This document shows positions 1 through 7,698 of a DNA stretch of 23,741 nucleotides, one piece after another. Under the pieces are notes generated by a model. That model made no database searches. It was not told where the DNA came from and was given only the letters and a program-made list of their open reading frames with translations. Source of the stretch: a virus. A program made the position numbers and the translations under genes. The stretch covers positions 1 to 23,741 of IMG/VR virus record IMGVR_UViG_3300034073_003078; one strand, 5' to 3'. Numbering within the stretch: position 1 is the stretch's first letter; the number at the start of each line of letters is the position of its first letter.

Positions 1-204
1 TTTCAGGGAAGACAAGGCCCGCAGGGCAACCAAGGACCACAAGGTCTTACGGGTAATCCAAGTTCCGTAGCGGGACCGCAAGGAAACCAAGGACCACAAG
101 GTAATCAGGGACCTAGCATAACAGGACCACAAGGTTTTCAGGGAAGACAAGGACCACAGGGGATACAAGGTACAGTAGGTACACAAGGTTTTAGAGGCGC
201 ATCA
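1..204 (+). repeat. Gly-X-Gln collagen-like repeat block 1
   Basis: In-frame triplets encode Gly-X-Y with Y mostly Gln; X is Pro, Phe, Arg, Ile or Asn. One interruption (GNPSSVAG) and one GPSITG break the pattern. The block probably forms a trimeric stalk before the globular domain. Confidence 0.9.
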
Positions 205-1257
205 GAGTGGACTCCCGTATTTGCCGGAGGAGTTGACTATGGTTCCGACAGTACAACATTTATAAAATCAAGTGGTACTAATAGTTCTTGGAGTGCTCAA
301 GTATATTCAATTCAAGGATATACAAATGGTGCTTATGCTACCGCAAGAGCCACATCCACAAATCAATATGTAATGTGGGGTTTAAACAATGATCCAACAA
401 CTAACGCTAGTTATACAAGTATTAATTATGCTTGGTACCTTAATGTAGGTAATCTATCCATATACGAAAATGGTTCAAGTGTAGCTTCTTTTGGCACATA
501 TACAACATCTACATTATTGTCAATTACTTACGATGGTACATCATTGATTTATTGGAAAGATGGTGTAGCACAAAGGACACTTACTGTAAGCATAACAGTG
601 CCATTATATTTTGACTCTTCTTTTTATCTTGTGAATAGTCAAGGAATAACAAATGTTGGATTTGGCCCGATGGGTTCAAGAGGTGCAACAGGCCCACAAG
701 GTTTTCAAGGCAACCAAGGACCACAAGGTAATCAAGGACCTAGCATAACAGGACCACAAGGTTTTCAGGGAAGACAAGGACCACAGGGGATACAAGGAAT
801 ACAAGGTTTTCAGGGAAGACAAGGACCACAGGGGATACAAGGTGCAACGGGAGCAAGTGCAGGTATAACATCATATACAAATCCGGCAGACAATAGGGTA
901 ATAACATCAGTATCAGCAACAACTATAAATGCAGAAGCAAATTTAACATTTGATGGTAGCACATTAACAGTTACAGGTACTATCACAGAAACATCCACGG
1001 CAAAGGTAAAAGAGAATGTAGAAAATATAACAAATGCATTAGATATTATAAAAAAATTGAGAGGAGTACAATACAATAAAATAGGAAACAATAATATAGA
1101 AATAGGTGTTATAGCAGAAGAGGTAGAAGAGATATTACCTCAGATAGTTACAAGAGATAAAGAGGGTAATCCAAAATCGGTATCATACGGTAGATTAACT
1201 GCCTTATTAATAGAAGCAGTCAAAGAATTAGATAACAAAATAAATGAAAAAAAATGA
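1..1257 (+). CDS. Collagen-like phage tail fibre/spike with C-terminal S74 chaperone domain (5' partial)
   Basis: The frame is open from base 1, so the true start lies upstream; 418 codons are visible. Residues 1-66 and about 225-286 are Gly-X-Y collagen-like repeats in which Y is almost always Gln ([15 protein letters not shown]). Between them, residues about 67-224 form a Gly/Ser/Thr-rich beta domain; the stretch [16 protein letters not shown] resembles lectin-like sandwich folds. The last 90 residues match the peptidase S74 intramolecular chaperone, which trimerises fibres and then cuts itself off. The expected catalytic Ser (residue 332, in [10 protein letters not shown]) has a Lys five residues later, the spacing of the Ser-Lys dyad known for this family. 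LRGVQYN and [16 protein letters not shown] are typical of the domain. The role as a receptor-binding fibre is inferred from the architecture. The final codons overlap the next gene by 4 bases. Confidence 0.9.
   Translation, partial: FQGRQGPQGNQGPQGLTGNPSSVAGPQGNQGPQGNQGPSITGPQGFQGRQGPQGIQGTVGTQGFRGASEWTPVFAGGVDYGSDSTTFIKSSGTNSSWSAQVYSIQGYTNGAYATARATSTNQYVMWGLNNDPTTNASYTSINYAWYLNVGNLSIYENGSSVASFGTYTTSTLLSITYDGTSLIYWKDGVAQRTLTVSITVPLYFDSSFYLVNSQGITNVGFGPMGSRGATGPQGFQGNQGPQGNQGPSITGPQGFQGRQGPQGIQGIQGFQGRQGPQGIQGATGASAGITSYTNPADNRVITSVSATTINAEANLTFDGSTLTVTGTITETSTAKVKENVENITNALDIIKKLRGVQYNKIGNNNIEIGVIAEEVEEILPQIVTRDKEGNPKSVSYGRLTALLIEAVKELDNKINEKK
85..170 (+). repeat. 86-bp direct repeat, copy A (copy B at 712-797)
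   Basis: Bases 85-170 recur at 712-797 with one difference (base 108 versus 735). The offset is 627 bases, a multiple of three, so the copies lie in the same frame and bracket the globular domain. A 42-base part is present a third time at 801-842. Confidence 0.9.
673..858 (+). repeat. Gly-X-Gln collagen-like repeat block 2
   Basis: This is the second run of Gly-X-Gln triplets, before the S74 part. It includes copy B of the 86-bp repeat (712-797) and a third, partial copy (801-842) shifted by 45 bases, which gives two [13 protein letters not shown] units in tandem. Confidence 0.9.
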
Positions 1258-1496
1258 AAAAATATTATCAGGTAGAGAACTACGGAAATGGTTTTATAAC
1301 TCACCAGGAGAATGAAACAGCACACATTGCAGGATTTCCGGGTAACATTTGGGTGACAGAAAACACAGCATGGGCTCAAAGAGTAAATGCTGTAGAGAAA
1401 ACAAAAGAAGAAGCACAGATTATCGTTGATGCTGCTGTTGCTGCTTCGTATGTTCCACCCAATAGCACAACACCTCCCCAAATTGTATTACCTTAA
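1254..1496 (+). CDS. Small protein translationally coupled to the fibre gene, unknown function
   Basis: An 80-residue protein whose ATG lies within an ATGA overlap with the fibre stop, which suggests coupled translation. The N-terminal half is rich in aromatic and polar residues ([11 protein letters not shown], then IWVTENTAW). The C-terminal half has a short helix ([18 protein letters not shown]) and a proline-rich tail. There is no signal peptide or membrane segment. No family is recognised with confidence. The position straight after a fibre gene suggests a fibre accessory or assembly protein, but that rests on context alone. Confidence 0.7.
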   Translation: MKKYYQVENYGNGFITHQENETAHIAGFPGNIWVTENTAWAQRVNAVEKTKEEAQIIVDAAVAASYVPPNSTTPPQIVLP

Positions 1497-1505
1497 AAAA
1501 TAATT

Positions 1506-2189
1506 ATGAAACAAGAGTTGCAGATTACAGAAGATTTACGAGAAATTGTAAATGTTTTAAATGAAGAAGATGCTAATACTATTTTATCTATAAGAGATGA
1601 ACTAGTTGATAATTGGCAAAAAAAACAGATTTTTAGGACGGAGACAGAAATGAGAGTCTCTGTTCTAAATGACGCTAAACATCCTACTAATGCTTCTAAA
1701 TATTGGCAATCAGTTAGAGAGATGTCGGCACATTTTGATGCATTGATGAATTTAACTTTTGATTTGAGAAAGAACACAGTAGATAAGTTAAGACTTGATA
1801 AGAAGATTGAAGATTTGAGTAAGGACGAGCAAGAGAATCAATTTGATATCATGGAAGCTAAAATAGACATTGACAGAAATTTGTATGATAGATCTTGCAT
1901 GTTACAGGTTGCTAGAGATAGAGTAAGAGAGTTAAGTTTATGGAGTAAGATTAAGAAAGAGTTAGATGATAATTCCTTCGATACTCAGGACGTAAATGTT
2001 CACCAAGCGGAATCTTTGCATAGGTATTTTGAGAATAGGGTTAAGTCCTTGAATGACTCATCCGCTCCCGGGGAAATCATGAATGCCATGGGCCCGTACC
2101 TATCCCTCAACCGTATGAAAAATGAGGAAGGAAAGTTATTAAATTTTTTGGGAGAAGTACCCGAAGAAACTAAAAAGAAGTTAAACTAG
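1506..2189 (+). CDS. Helical phage protein, unknown function
   Basis: This 227-residue protein is strongly charged and predicted mostly helical. It has long coiled-coil-like stretches around residues 85-150 (LRLDKKIEDLSKDEQENQ and following) with heptad-like Leu/Ile spacing. It has no signal peptide, no transmembrane segment and no catalytic motif. The gene starts 9 bases after the preceding stop and ends 4 bases before the oxygenase cluster, so it is probably cotranscribed with both. A structural or assembly role is possible, but nothing in the sequence names one. Confidence 0.75.
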   Translation: MKQELQITEDLREIVNVLNEEDANTILSIRDELVDNWQKKQIFRTETEMRVSVLNDAKHPTNASKYWQSVREMSAHFDALMNLTFDLRKNTVDKLRLDKKIEDLSKDEQENQFDIMEAKIDIDRNLYDRSCMLQVARDRVRELSLWSKIKKELDDNSFDTQDVNVHQAESLHRYFENRVKSLNDSSAPGEIMNAMGPYLSLNRMKNEEGKLLNFLGEVPEETKKKLN

Positions 2190-2193
2190 TTTT

Positions 2194-2778
2194 ATGACTA
2201 ATTTCATTTATGCTAAAAAAAATGCTATATCAATTAATACATGTTACAATCTGATAAAAGCATTTGAAGAATCTGATTTAAAACAAGCAGGAGTCTTATA
2301 CGGCCCAAACGGAATATCCTCAGACAGTGATAAGAAATCTACAGACATTACATTTGACCCATCATTCCTAAAAAAAGAACCATGGTCAATGTTATTAGAA
2401 GAAGTTATCGTATCAGTAAAAAATGCAGCATTAGATTATTTGAATAGACATTTCACAGCCATGAGTAAAATGGATGCAATAGATTTGTATACCTATTTTA
2501 ACATGCAGAAATATGAACCTAATGAAGGATTCTTTGGATGGCATTGTGAAAGAGCGGGAAATAAACATTCAGATAGATTGTTAGTTTGGATGATATATTT
2601 AAATGATTTAACAGACAGAGGAGAGACGGAATTCTTTTATCAGCAGCATTTTGAGACACCGGAAAGAGGAAAGCTATTGATATGGCCCTCTGATTGGACT
2701 CACCTGCACAGAGGAGTTCCGTCTCAAACTCAAACAAAGTATATATTAACAGGTTGGTTCACTCATGTAAATAACTAG
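2194..2778 (+). CDS. Fe(II)/2-oxoglutarate-dependent dioxygenase, prolyl-4-hydroxylase-like
   Basis: A 194-residue protein with the double-stranded beta-helix signature of 2OG-Fe(II) oxygenases. NMQKYEPNEGFFGWHCE holds the proximal metal motif H117-x-E119, an HxE in place of the usual HxD. The segment RGKLLIWPSDWTHLHRGVP carries the distal His (H172 by comparison with prolyl hydroxylases), and K182 in TKYILTGW is the likely 2-oxoglutarate anchor. Such enzymes hydroxylate proteins or small molecules using O2, Fe(II) and 2-oxoglutarate. Phage members of this type are known, with few substrates established. It is first of three adjacent oxygenase-like genes with 3-4 base gaps, directly downstream of the fibre region. 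Family call is good; substrate unknown. Confidence 0.85.
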   Translation: MTNFIYAKKNAISINTCYNLIKAFEESDLKQAGVLYGPNGISSDSDKKSTDITFDPSFLKKEPWSMLLEEVIVSVKNAALDYLNRHFTAMSKMDAIDLYTYFNMQKYEPNEGFFGWHCERAGNKHSDRLLVWMIYLNDLTDRGETEFFYQQHFETPERGKLLIWPSDWTHLHRGVPSQTQTKYILTGWFTHVNN

Positions 2779-2781
2779 GTT

Positions 2782-3378
2782 ATGGAATTTAGCATCCATC
2801 AAGAGAACTGGTTTTCCACTCCAATATGGGAATCCGAGGTAAAGAATATAAACAATCACGAAATTAAAGATTACTGTTTATATTTGAAAGACAATACTAA
2901 AGGCGTTAATATTTCAAATAGGGGGGGATGGCATAGTAATGAGATATTACTTCCTATGCCGCAAGATTTGAGAAGTTTGTTTAGCAATCTTGAAGTCTTT
3001 GTAAATGAGCATTGTTTTAAAGAAATGGGAGTCCCTAATTTAAAGTTTGGTAATTTTTGGATAAACGTAAATTATCCAGGAGCATATAATGTACCACACG
3101 ATCACCAAAAAAGTATTCTATCAGGAGTCTATTATGTATCTGTACCTTTCGATAATATGGGAGACTTAGTTTTACACAGAGGAGATAATGCGGAATACTT
3201 TTTACAGTCAGATATAGAAAGGATAAGCACTAAGTCAAATTCTTTAGTAGCTGTCAAAAAACCTATAGAGTCTGTATTTTATATATTTCCATCATGGGTT
3301 AAGCATCATGTGGAATCAAATAATTCGCAGGGAGATAGAATATCAATAGCATTTAATTTCATCCAAAATAATAAATAA
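2782..3378 (+). CDS. 2OG-Fe(II) oxygenase-like protein (TIGR02466/2OG-FeII_Oxy_5 type), paralogue 1
   Basis: A 198-residue protein with the family pattern: an N-terminal TPIWESEV strand, then FWINVNYPGAYNVPHDHQ followed by SILSGVYYVSVP. The tail FPSWVKHHVESN leads to R186 in DRISIAFNF. Candidate metal ligands are H106/D107/H108 and H175 or H176; R186 probably binds 2-oxoglutarate. The fold is clear but the exact facial triad is uncertain because of the HDH cluster. It shares architecture (not near-identity) with the next gene. The start is 3 bases after the preceding stop, consistent with one operon. The substrate is unknown; in this context a virion or glycan target is inferred. Confidence 0.82.
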   Translation: MEFSIHQENWFSTPIWESEVKNINNHEIKDYCLYLKDNTKGVNISNRGGWHSNEILLPMPQDLRSLFSNLEVFVNEHCFKEMGVPNLKFGNFWINVNYPGAYNVPHDHQKSILSGVYYVSVPFDNMGDLVLHRGDNAEYFLQSDIERISTKSNSLVAVKKPIESVFYIFPSWVKHHVESNNSQGDRISIAFNFIQNNK

Positions 3379-3382
3379 AGTT

Positions 3383-4021
3383 ATGAATGCACAAGTATAT
3401 CCTATATTTCCAATACCATTATATGTTGCAAACTATGATAAAGATTTAAAAGAGGTCATAGAATATTTTGATAATTGTGAAATGCAAGATACTAAAGCAG
3501 GATACGGAATGATATCAAATAATAGTTACATCTTAGATAATCCTATATGTAATGAAATAAATGAATTCCTTATGTCATGTTTTAAAGATTTTGCAACAAA
3601 CATCATGAGATATAGATATGAGGAATTACAATTTGCACAATCATGGTTAACATATAAGAATCCCAACCAAATTCATAAGGCACATACTCATCCAAATACA
3701 TTATTGGCGGGGGTATTTTACTATGATGCACATGAGGATGATGCTGCTATATGTTTTTCAAAAGATGTAAAATCATTTAATAGATCATACTTTGAACCAT
3801 CTTTACATGACGATTATCAAAGCCATGTATTCTCGCAGGAAGAGATTTATTACATGCCAAAGAAAAATGATTTCCTCATATTCCCATCATGGTTGACACA
3901 TGGAGTACCTCCGAATAGAACAAATAGGGTAAGAAAAGCCCTGGGAGTAAATGCACTAACAAAAGGAACATTAGGAGATAAAGAAACTATTTCGGAAATT
4001 ATATTTGGAAGATATGCGTAA
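3383..4021 (+). CDS. 2OG-Fe(II) oxygenase-like protein (TIGR02466 type), paralogue 2
   Basis: A 212-residue relative of the preceding gene. It begins with IFPIPLYVANY and continues through SWLTYKNPNQIHKAHTHP, LLAGVFYYDAHEDDAAI and NDFLIFPSWLTHGVPPN. Putative metal ligands come from H98/H101/H103 and H173; R184 is the likely co-substrate anchor. The segment between the two metal motifs is longer than in paralogue 1 and rich in His, Asp and Tyr. It overlaps the following sulfotransferase by 8 bases. Substrate unknown. Confidence 0.82.
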   Translation: MNAQVYPIFPIPLYVANYDKDLKEVIEYFDNCEMQDTKAGYGMISNNSYILDNPICNEINEFLMSCFKDFATNIMRYRYEELQFAQSWLTYKNPNQIHKAHTHPNTLLAGVFYYDAHEDDAAICFSKDVKSFNRSYFEPSLHDDYQSHVFSQEEIYYMPKKNDFLIFPSWLTHGVPPNRTNRVRKALGVNALTKGTLGDKETISEIIFGRYA

Positions 4022-4835
4022 ACAGAAGATATTTTTTAATTCCACATTGCCTAGAAGTGGAAGTACATTATTACAAAACATAATGGGACAAAATCCTGAA
4101 TTTCATGTAACACCAACGTCAGGTCTTATTGATTTAATGTTAGGAGCTAGAATAGGATATAATCAGAACCATGAATCAAAGGCAGGAGATACAGAAATGT
4201 GGAAAGAGGGATTCTATAAATTTTGCGGGGAAGGAATAAAAGCATATATAGCATCTCAGACATCTAAAACATATTACCTAGATAAAAATAGAGTATGGGC
4301 ATTCTACTATAACCTATTATCAAATATGGTAGAAAATCCAAAAGTATTATACATGGTCAGAGATTTACCATCCATATTTGCATCCATGGAGAAGAAATTT
4401 AGATTAAATCCTGACAAAGATGATGGTACAATGGATAACATTAAAATGAAAGGAACATCAACACATAAGAGAGTTGAATTATGGGCACAAACTCATCCAA
4501 TAGGTTATTCATTAGAGAAATTACAACAAACATTACTAGACGGTACAGCAAAGAACTTTTTATTCATTAGATACGAAGATTTATGCAACAATCCTGAAAA
4601 TGTAATGAAAAGCATCTATCAATATTTAGAAGTAGATGATTTCAAACATGACTTCCAACATATAAGTCAAGTTACAGTAGAGAATGATAGCATACATGGA
4701 ATATATGGAGACCACATCATAAGAAATAGTTTAAACATGTTACCAAATGATTCAAGAGATGTACTAGGTACATATACAGTAGATTCCATAAAGACATCGT
4801 ATAAATGGTACAATGACTTCTTTGGTTATAAATGA
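4014..4835 (+). CDS. PAPS-dependent sulfotransferase
   Basis: A 273-residue soluble protein. The 5'-phosphosulfate-binding loop is at the N terminus (STLPRSGSTLL, residues 10-20). The 3'-phosphate-binding motif is VRDLPSIFASMEKK, with R116 and S124. FLFIRYEDLCNNPENVMKSI is the family's conserved 'RYEDL' helix region. The enzyme should transfer sulfate from PAPS to a hydroxyl on a sugar or tyrosine. ATG 4014 is preferred; a TTG at 4005 would add three residues with no family match. It overlaps the upstream oxygenase by 8 bases. It is followed by a 29-base gap that holds the TATTTATA motif. A hydroxylated or glycosylated phage structural protein is a plausible acceptor, but this is inference. 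Confidence 0.87.
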   Translation: MRKQKIFFNSTLPRSGSTLLQNIMGQNPEFHVTPTSGLIDLMLGARIGYNQNHESKAGDTEMWKEGFYKFCGEGIKAYIASQTSKTYYLDKNRVWAFYYNLLSNMVENPKVLYMVRDLPSIFASMEKKFRLNPDKDDGTMDNIKMKGTSTHKRVELWAQTHPIGYSLEKLQQTLLDGTAKNFLFIRYEDLCNNPENVMKSIYQYLEVDDFKHDFQHISQVTVENDSIHGIYGDHIIRNSLNMLPNDSRDVLGTYTVDSIKTSYKWYNDFFGYK

Positions 4836-4846
4836 TAGGATGTAGA

Positions 4847-4860
4847 TATTTATAATAAAA
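4847..4860 (+). promoter_or_regulatory. TATTTATAATAAAA motif, candidate phage late promoter or translation signal (site 1)
   Basis: The 14-base block TATTTATAATAAAA ends 4 bases before the first Kelch gene. It is identical to the block at 15520-15533 and one base longer than those at 12631 and 17967. All four sit in the larger plus-strand intergenic gaps. Confidence 0.55.
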
Positions 4861-4864
4861 GAAT

Positions 4865-5821
4865 ATGGCTAAATTACAGAGTAGTGAGATAGTGGGTGTT
4901 GCAAATAGACCTGCGACAATATGCGCTAATACTATGTGCATTTGGTTTGACACAACTAATTTAAAGACAGTTATTTCGTATTGTGGATATACTGGTGCAG
5001 GAACTTGGTCAGCAGGTGGTGCATTAATAACAGTAAGAAGCTGGTTAGCAGGGACCGGAACACAGAATGTAGGACTTGCAATGGGAGGTTGTCAAGCAGG
5101 GTATTTTTCATGTACTGAAGAATATAATGGCACATCATGGGCCGTGGGAGGTAATTTAATATATGCTCGTTGCTCTCTAGCAGGAGCAGGTACACAAAAT
5201 GTAGGACTTGCAGCAGGGGGTTTTGGGGGTCTAGGCCTTACAAGTTGCACAGAGGAGTATAATGGAACATCTTGGTCATTAGGCGGTAATTTAATCAACT
5301 CAAGGAGACAATTAGCGGGCGCAGGAGCACAAAACGAAGGACTTGTTATGGGAGGCCAAGGTAATACTTTTGCTTGTTGTCAGTGTACTGAAGAATATAA
5401 TGGCACATCTTGGTCAACAGGAGGTGCATTGGCAATAGCAAGATACGGTTTAGCAGGAGCAGGTACACAAAATGAAGGACTTGCAGGAGGAGGGGGAACA
5501 AATTTAACAGAGGAGTATAATGGTACATCTTGGGCAGCAGGAGGGGCTTTGATAACCTCAAGATTTTGCCTAGTAGGGGCAGGAACTCAAAATGCAGGAC
5601 TTGCTATCGGAGGTTGTTCAGGAGGAGTTGTGTCATGTACAGAAGAATATAATGGTATATCTTGGTCAACAGGAGGTGCATTGGCAATAGCAAGGTCTAG
5701 TTTAGCAGGAGCAGGAATACAAAGTGCAGGACTTGTAGCAGGAGGCTTTGGTGGAGCTACAGGAACAAATGCAACGGAAGAATATACTAAACCCTTAGTA
5801 ATAATAGACTCAATACAATAA
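4865..5821 (+). CDS. Kelch-repeat beta-propeller structural protein, copy 1
   Basis: A 318-residue protein. Residues 1-46 are a conserved head (MAKLQSSEIVGVANRP, IWFDTTNLK) shared almost word for word with the next gene. Six Kelch blades follow from residue 47, each about 40-46 residues, with consensus TSWSxGGALxxAR, LAGAGTQNxGLAxGG, CTEEYNG. This fits a six-bladed propeller. The tail is EEYTKPLVIIDSIQ. Residues between 'GLAxGG' and 'TEEYNG' vary in sequence and length, as exposed loops would. Kelch/galactose-oxidase-like propellers of this kind occur in viral metagenomes and are usually taken as virion or receptor-binding proteins; no oxidase active site is evident. The shared head may be the virion anchor. 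Confidence 0.85.
   Translation: MAKLQSSEIVGVANRPATICANTMCIWFDTTNLKTVISYCGYTGAGTWSAGGALITVRSWLAGTGTQNVGLAMGGCQAGYFSCTEEYNGTSWAVGGNLIYARCSLAGAGTQNVGLAAGGFGGLGLTSCTEEYNGTSWSLGGNLINSRRQLAGAGAQNEGLVMGGQGNTFACCQCTEEYNGTSWSTGGALAIARYGLAGAGTQNEGLAGGGGTNLTEEYNGTSWAAGGALITSRFCLVGAGTQNAGLAIGGCSGGVVSCTEEYNGISWSTGGALAIARSSLAGAGIQSAGLVAGGFGGATGTNATEEYTKPLVIIDSIQ
5003..5785 (+). repeat. Six tandem Kelch repeats in copy 1
   Basis: Repeat units are about 120-140 bases. Bases about 5408-5442 and 5660-5694 (blades 4 and 6) share a nearly identical run encoding SWSTGGALAIAR, which points to duplication of blades inside the gene. Confidence 0.85.
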
Positions 5822-5822
5822 T

Positions 5823-6785
5823 ATGGCAAAACTACAAAGTACAGAAATAGTAGGAGTTGCAAATAGACCTGCAACAATATGTTCAAATAGTGTTTGTATG
5901 TGGTTTGATACAACAAATTTAAAACCTATGGCATCTTATTGTGGGTATGGAACAGGTATTTGGTCAGCAGGCGGTGCATTAATAACGGCACGAAGATATT
6001 TAGCAGGTGCAGGGTCACAAAACGAAGGACTTGCAGCAGGAGGTTTTACAACTGTGGCCCTAACATGTACCGAAGAATACAACGGCACATCTTGGTCGGC
6101 AGGTGGTGCATTGATAGTAGCTAACTATGCACATGAAAGTGTTGGTACACAAAATATAGGTCTTGTAATTGGTGGTTATAACGGAAGTATTAATTTAGCT
6201 TGTACCGAAGAATACAACGGCACATCTTGGTCAGCAGGTGGTGCATTGATAACGGCAAGAAGGGCATCTGCAAGTGGAGGTGTGCAAAATGAAGCCTTTG
6301 TCGCAGGAGGTCTTACAAGTGTTGGTGTATCTAATACAGAGGAATACAATGGTACTTCATGGTCAGCAGGTGGTGCATTAATAACAGCAAGATTTGTTTT
6401 AGCAGGAGCAGGAACGCAGAATGCAGGACTTGCAGCAGGAGGTTATATAAATGCAAATGTAGCTTGCACCGAAGAATACAATGGTACATCTTGGTCAGCT
6501 GGGGGCGCAGTAATAGTAGCGAGGTCAAATTTAGCAGGGGCGGGTACACAGAATGCAGGACTTGCTATGGCAGGTGAATCACCTACTGTAGTAACATGTA
6601 CCGAAGAATACAACGGCACATCATGGTCAGCAGGGAGTCTATTGATAACAGGGAGAACCCACATCCCTGCAAGTGGAGGTTCTCAAGTTGCGGCATTTTT
6701 GGCAGGTGGATGGACAGGATTTGATACCCTAACTTGCACCGAAGAATATACTAAACCATTAGCAATAATAGACTGCGTCTTATAA
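5823..6785 (+). CDS. Kelch-repeat beta-propeller structural protein, copy 2
   Basis: A 320-residue paralogue of the preceding gene, starting 1 base after its stop. The head (residues 1-45) and tail (EEYTKPLAIIDCVL) match copy 1. The six blades are more regular (TSWSAGGALITAR repeated), but the loops differ completely: blades 2, 3 and 6 replace LAGAGTQ with HESVGTQ, SASGGVQ and PASGGSQ. Nearly every blade boundary reads CTEEYNG. There is no signal peptide. The tandem arrangement and loop diversity suggest two receptor-binding or decoration proteins with separate specificities, or subunits of one hetero-oligomer. Confidence 0.85.
   Translation: MAKLQSTEIVGVANRPATICSNSVCMWFDTTNLKPMASYCGYGTGIWSAGGALITARRYLAGAGSQNEGLAAGGFTTVALTCTEEYNGTSWSAGGALIVANYAHESVGTQNIGLVIGGYNGSINLACTEEYNGTSWSAGGALITARRASASGGVQNEAFVAGGLTSVGVSNTEEYNGTSWSAGGALITARFVLAGAGTQNAGLAAGGYINANVACTEEYNGTSWSAGGAVIVARSNLAGAGTQNAGLAMAGESPTVVTCTEEYNGTSWSAGSLLITGRTHIPASGGSQVAAFLAGGWTGFDTLTCTEEYTKPLAIIDCVL
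5958..6749 (+). repeat. Six tandem Kelch repeats in copy 2
   Basis: Blades repeat at 132-138 base spacing. The stretches starting at 6066 and 6201 agree over about 50 bases apart from single changes, so the DNA identity is higher than function requires. Recent intragenic duplication or gene conversion is likely. Confidence 0.85.
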
Positions 6786-6804
6786 AAATAAAACATAAAA
6801 TTAC

Positions 6805-7698
6805 ATGACTAATAGTTATTTCAAAGAAAAGTTTTTAGTTTGGCACATTCAGGGAGGTTTAGGAAAAAATGTGGCAGCAACAGCACTACCCCAATATATC
6901 AAACAAAAGTATCCCGATAGAAAACTTATAATGGTTGTATCCTATCCCGAAGTTTTCCTAAATAATCCTTACATTGACAGAGTATATCCGATAGGTAACT
7001 CACCCTACTTTTATGAGGATTTTATAGAGAATAAGGATACGCTTGTTTTTAGACATGAGCCTTATAATCAAACAGGACACATTTTAAAGCATAAGCATTT
7101 AATTAATAATTGGTGTGACTTACTCGGAATAGAATACAGCAATCAAACACCTCAATTATATCCTAATTACTCAGAGAAAATAAATGCGAAGAAATGGTTT
7201 AGAGATAAGCCTGTCGTAGTATTACAAACATCGGGCGGTGAATTAGAATCAAATAATATATATTCTTGGTGTAGGGATATGCCACAAGATATAGCACAGT
7301 TAATTGTAGATAAATATAAAGATTCATTTCATATATTTCATGTATCAAGACAAGGAGGTTATGCTTTAAATAATGTAGAGAGGATTGATACAAAGTTATC
7401 TAATATGGAACTATTTAGCATGTTGACTGTTTCATCTAAAAGATTTTTAATTGATTCATCTTTGCAACATGCGGCAGTTGCTATTAATTTGCGGTCAACG
7501 GTGTTTTGGGTTGGAACATCGCCCAAGGTTTTTGGGTATGACTTGCATAATAATATTGTTGCAAATCCACCCAAAAACAAGAACCAGTTAATTGGTTCAT
7601 ACTTGTTTGATTATCAATTTGATTATAATGTGCATGAATGTCCTTATAGCACATTGGATGAAATGTTTGATATTAATTTTATAGTAAATAACATATAG
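6805..7698 (+). CDS. GT9 (heptosyltransferase-like) GT-B glycosyltransferase
   Basis: A 297-residue protein with the GT9 layout. The N-terminal Rossmann half opens with LVWHIQGGLGKNVAATALP and continues with KLIMVVSYPEVFLNNPYIDRVY. The C-terminal half has VVVLQTSGGE and then RFLIDSSLQHAAVAI followed by TVFWVGTSPKVFGY, the family's nucleotide-sugar-binding region. GT9 enzymes usually transfer heptose in lipopolysaccharide core synthesis; the donor and acceptor here cannot be read from sequence. It lies 19 bases after the Kelch pair and abuts the next glycosyltransferase with no gap. Phage members without a transmembrane segment probably act in the cytoplasm. Confidence 0.78.
   Translation: MTNSYFKEKFLVWHIQGGLGKNVAATALPQYIKQKYPDRKLIMVVSYPEVFLNNPYIDRVYPIGNSPYFYEDFIENKDTLVFRHEPYNQTGHILKHKHLINNWCDLLGIEYSNQTPQLYPNYSEKINAKKWFRDKPVVVLQTSGGELESNNIYSWCRDMPQDIAQLIVDKYKDSFHIFHVSRQGGYALNNVERIDTKLSNMELFSMLTVSSKRFLIDSSLQHAAVAINLRSTVFWVGTSPKVFGYDLHNNIVANPPKNKNQLIGSYLFDYQFDYNVHECPYSTLDEMFDINFIVNNI

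Noticed and set aside
1-860. CRISPR-like or satellite array in the fibre gene
   Set aside because: The repeats are in frame and encode Gly-X-Gln; there are no spacers.
740-1091. Long minus-strand open frames across the collagen repeats and S74 region
   Set aside because: They are shadows of the repetitive plus-strand frame, with biased composition and no plausible start context.
4005-4013. TTG start for the first sulfotransferase
   Set aside because: ATG 4014 places the PAPS loop at the expected distance; the extra three residues have no support.
4971-6664. Several open frames opposite or out of frame with the Kelch genes
   Set aside because: The Kelch repeats produce long spurious frames rich in Leu/His/Pro; none resembles a protein family.
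4865-6785. Diversity-generating retroelement acting on the Kelch loops
   Set aside because: No reverse transcriptase, template repeat or adenine-biased substitution pattern was seen in the window.
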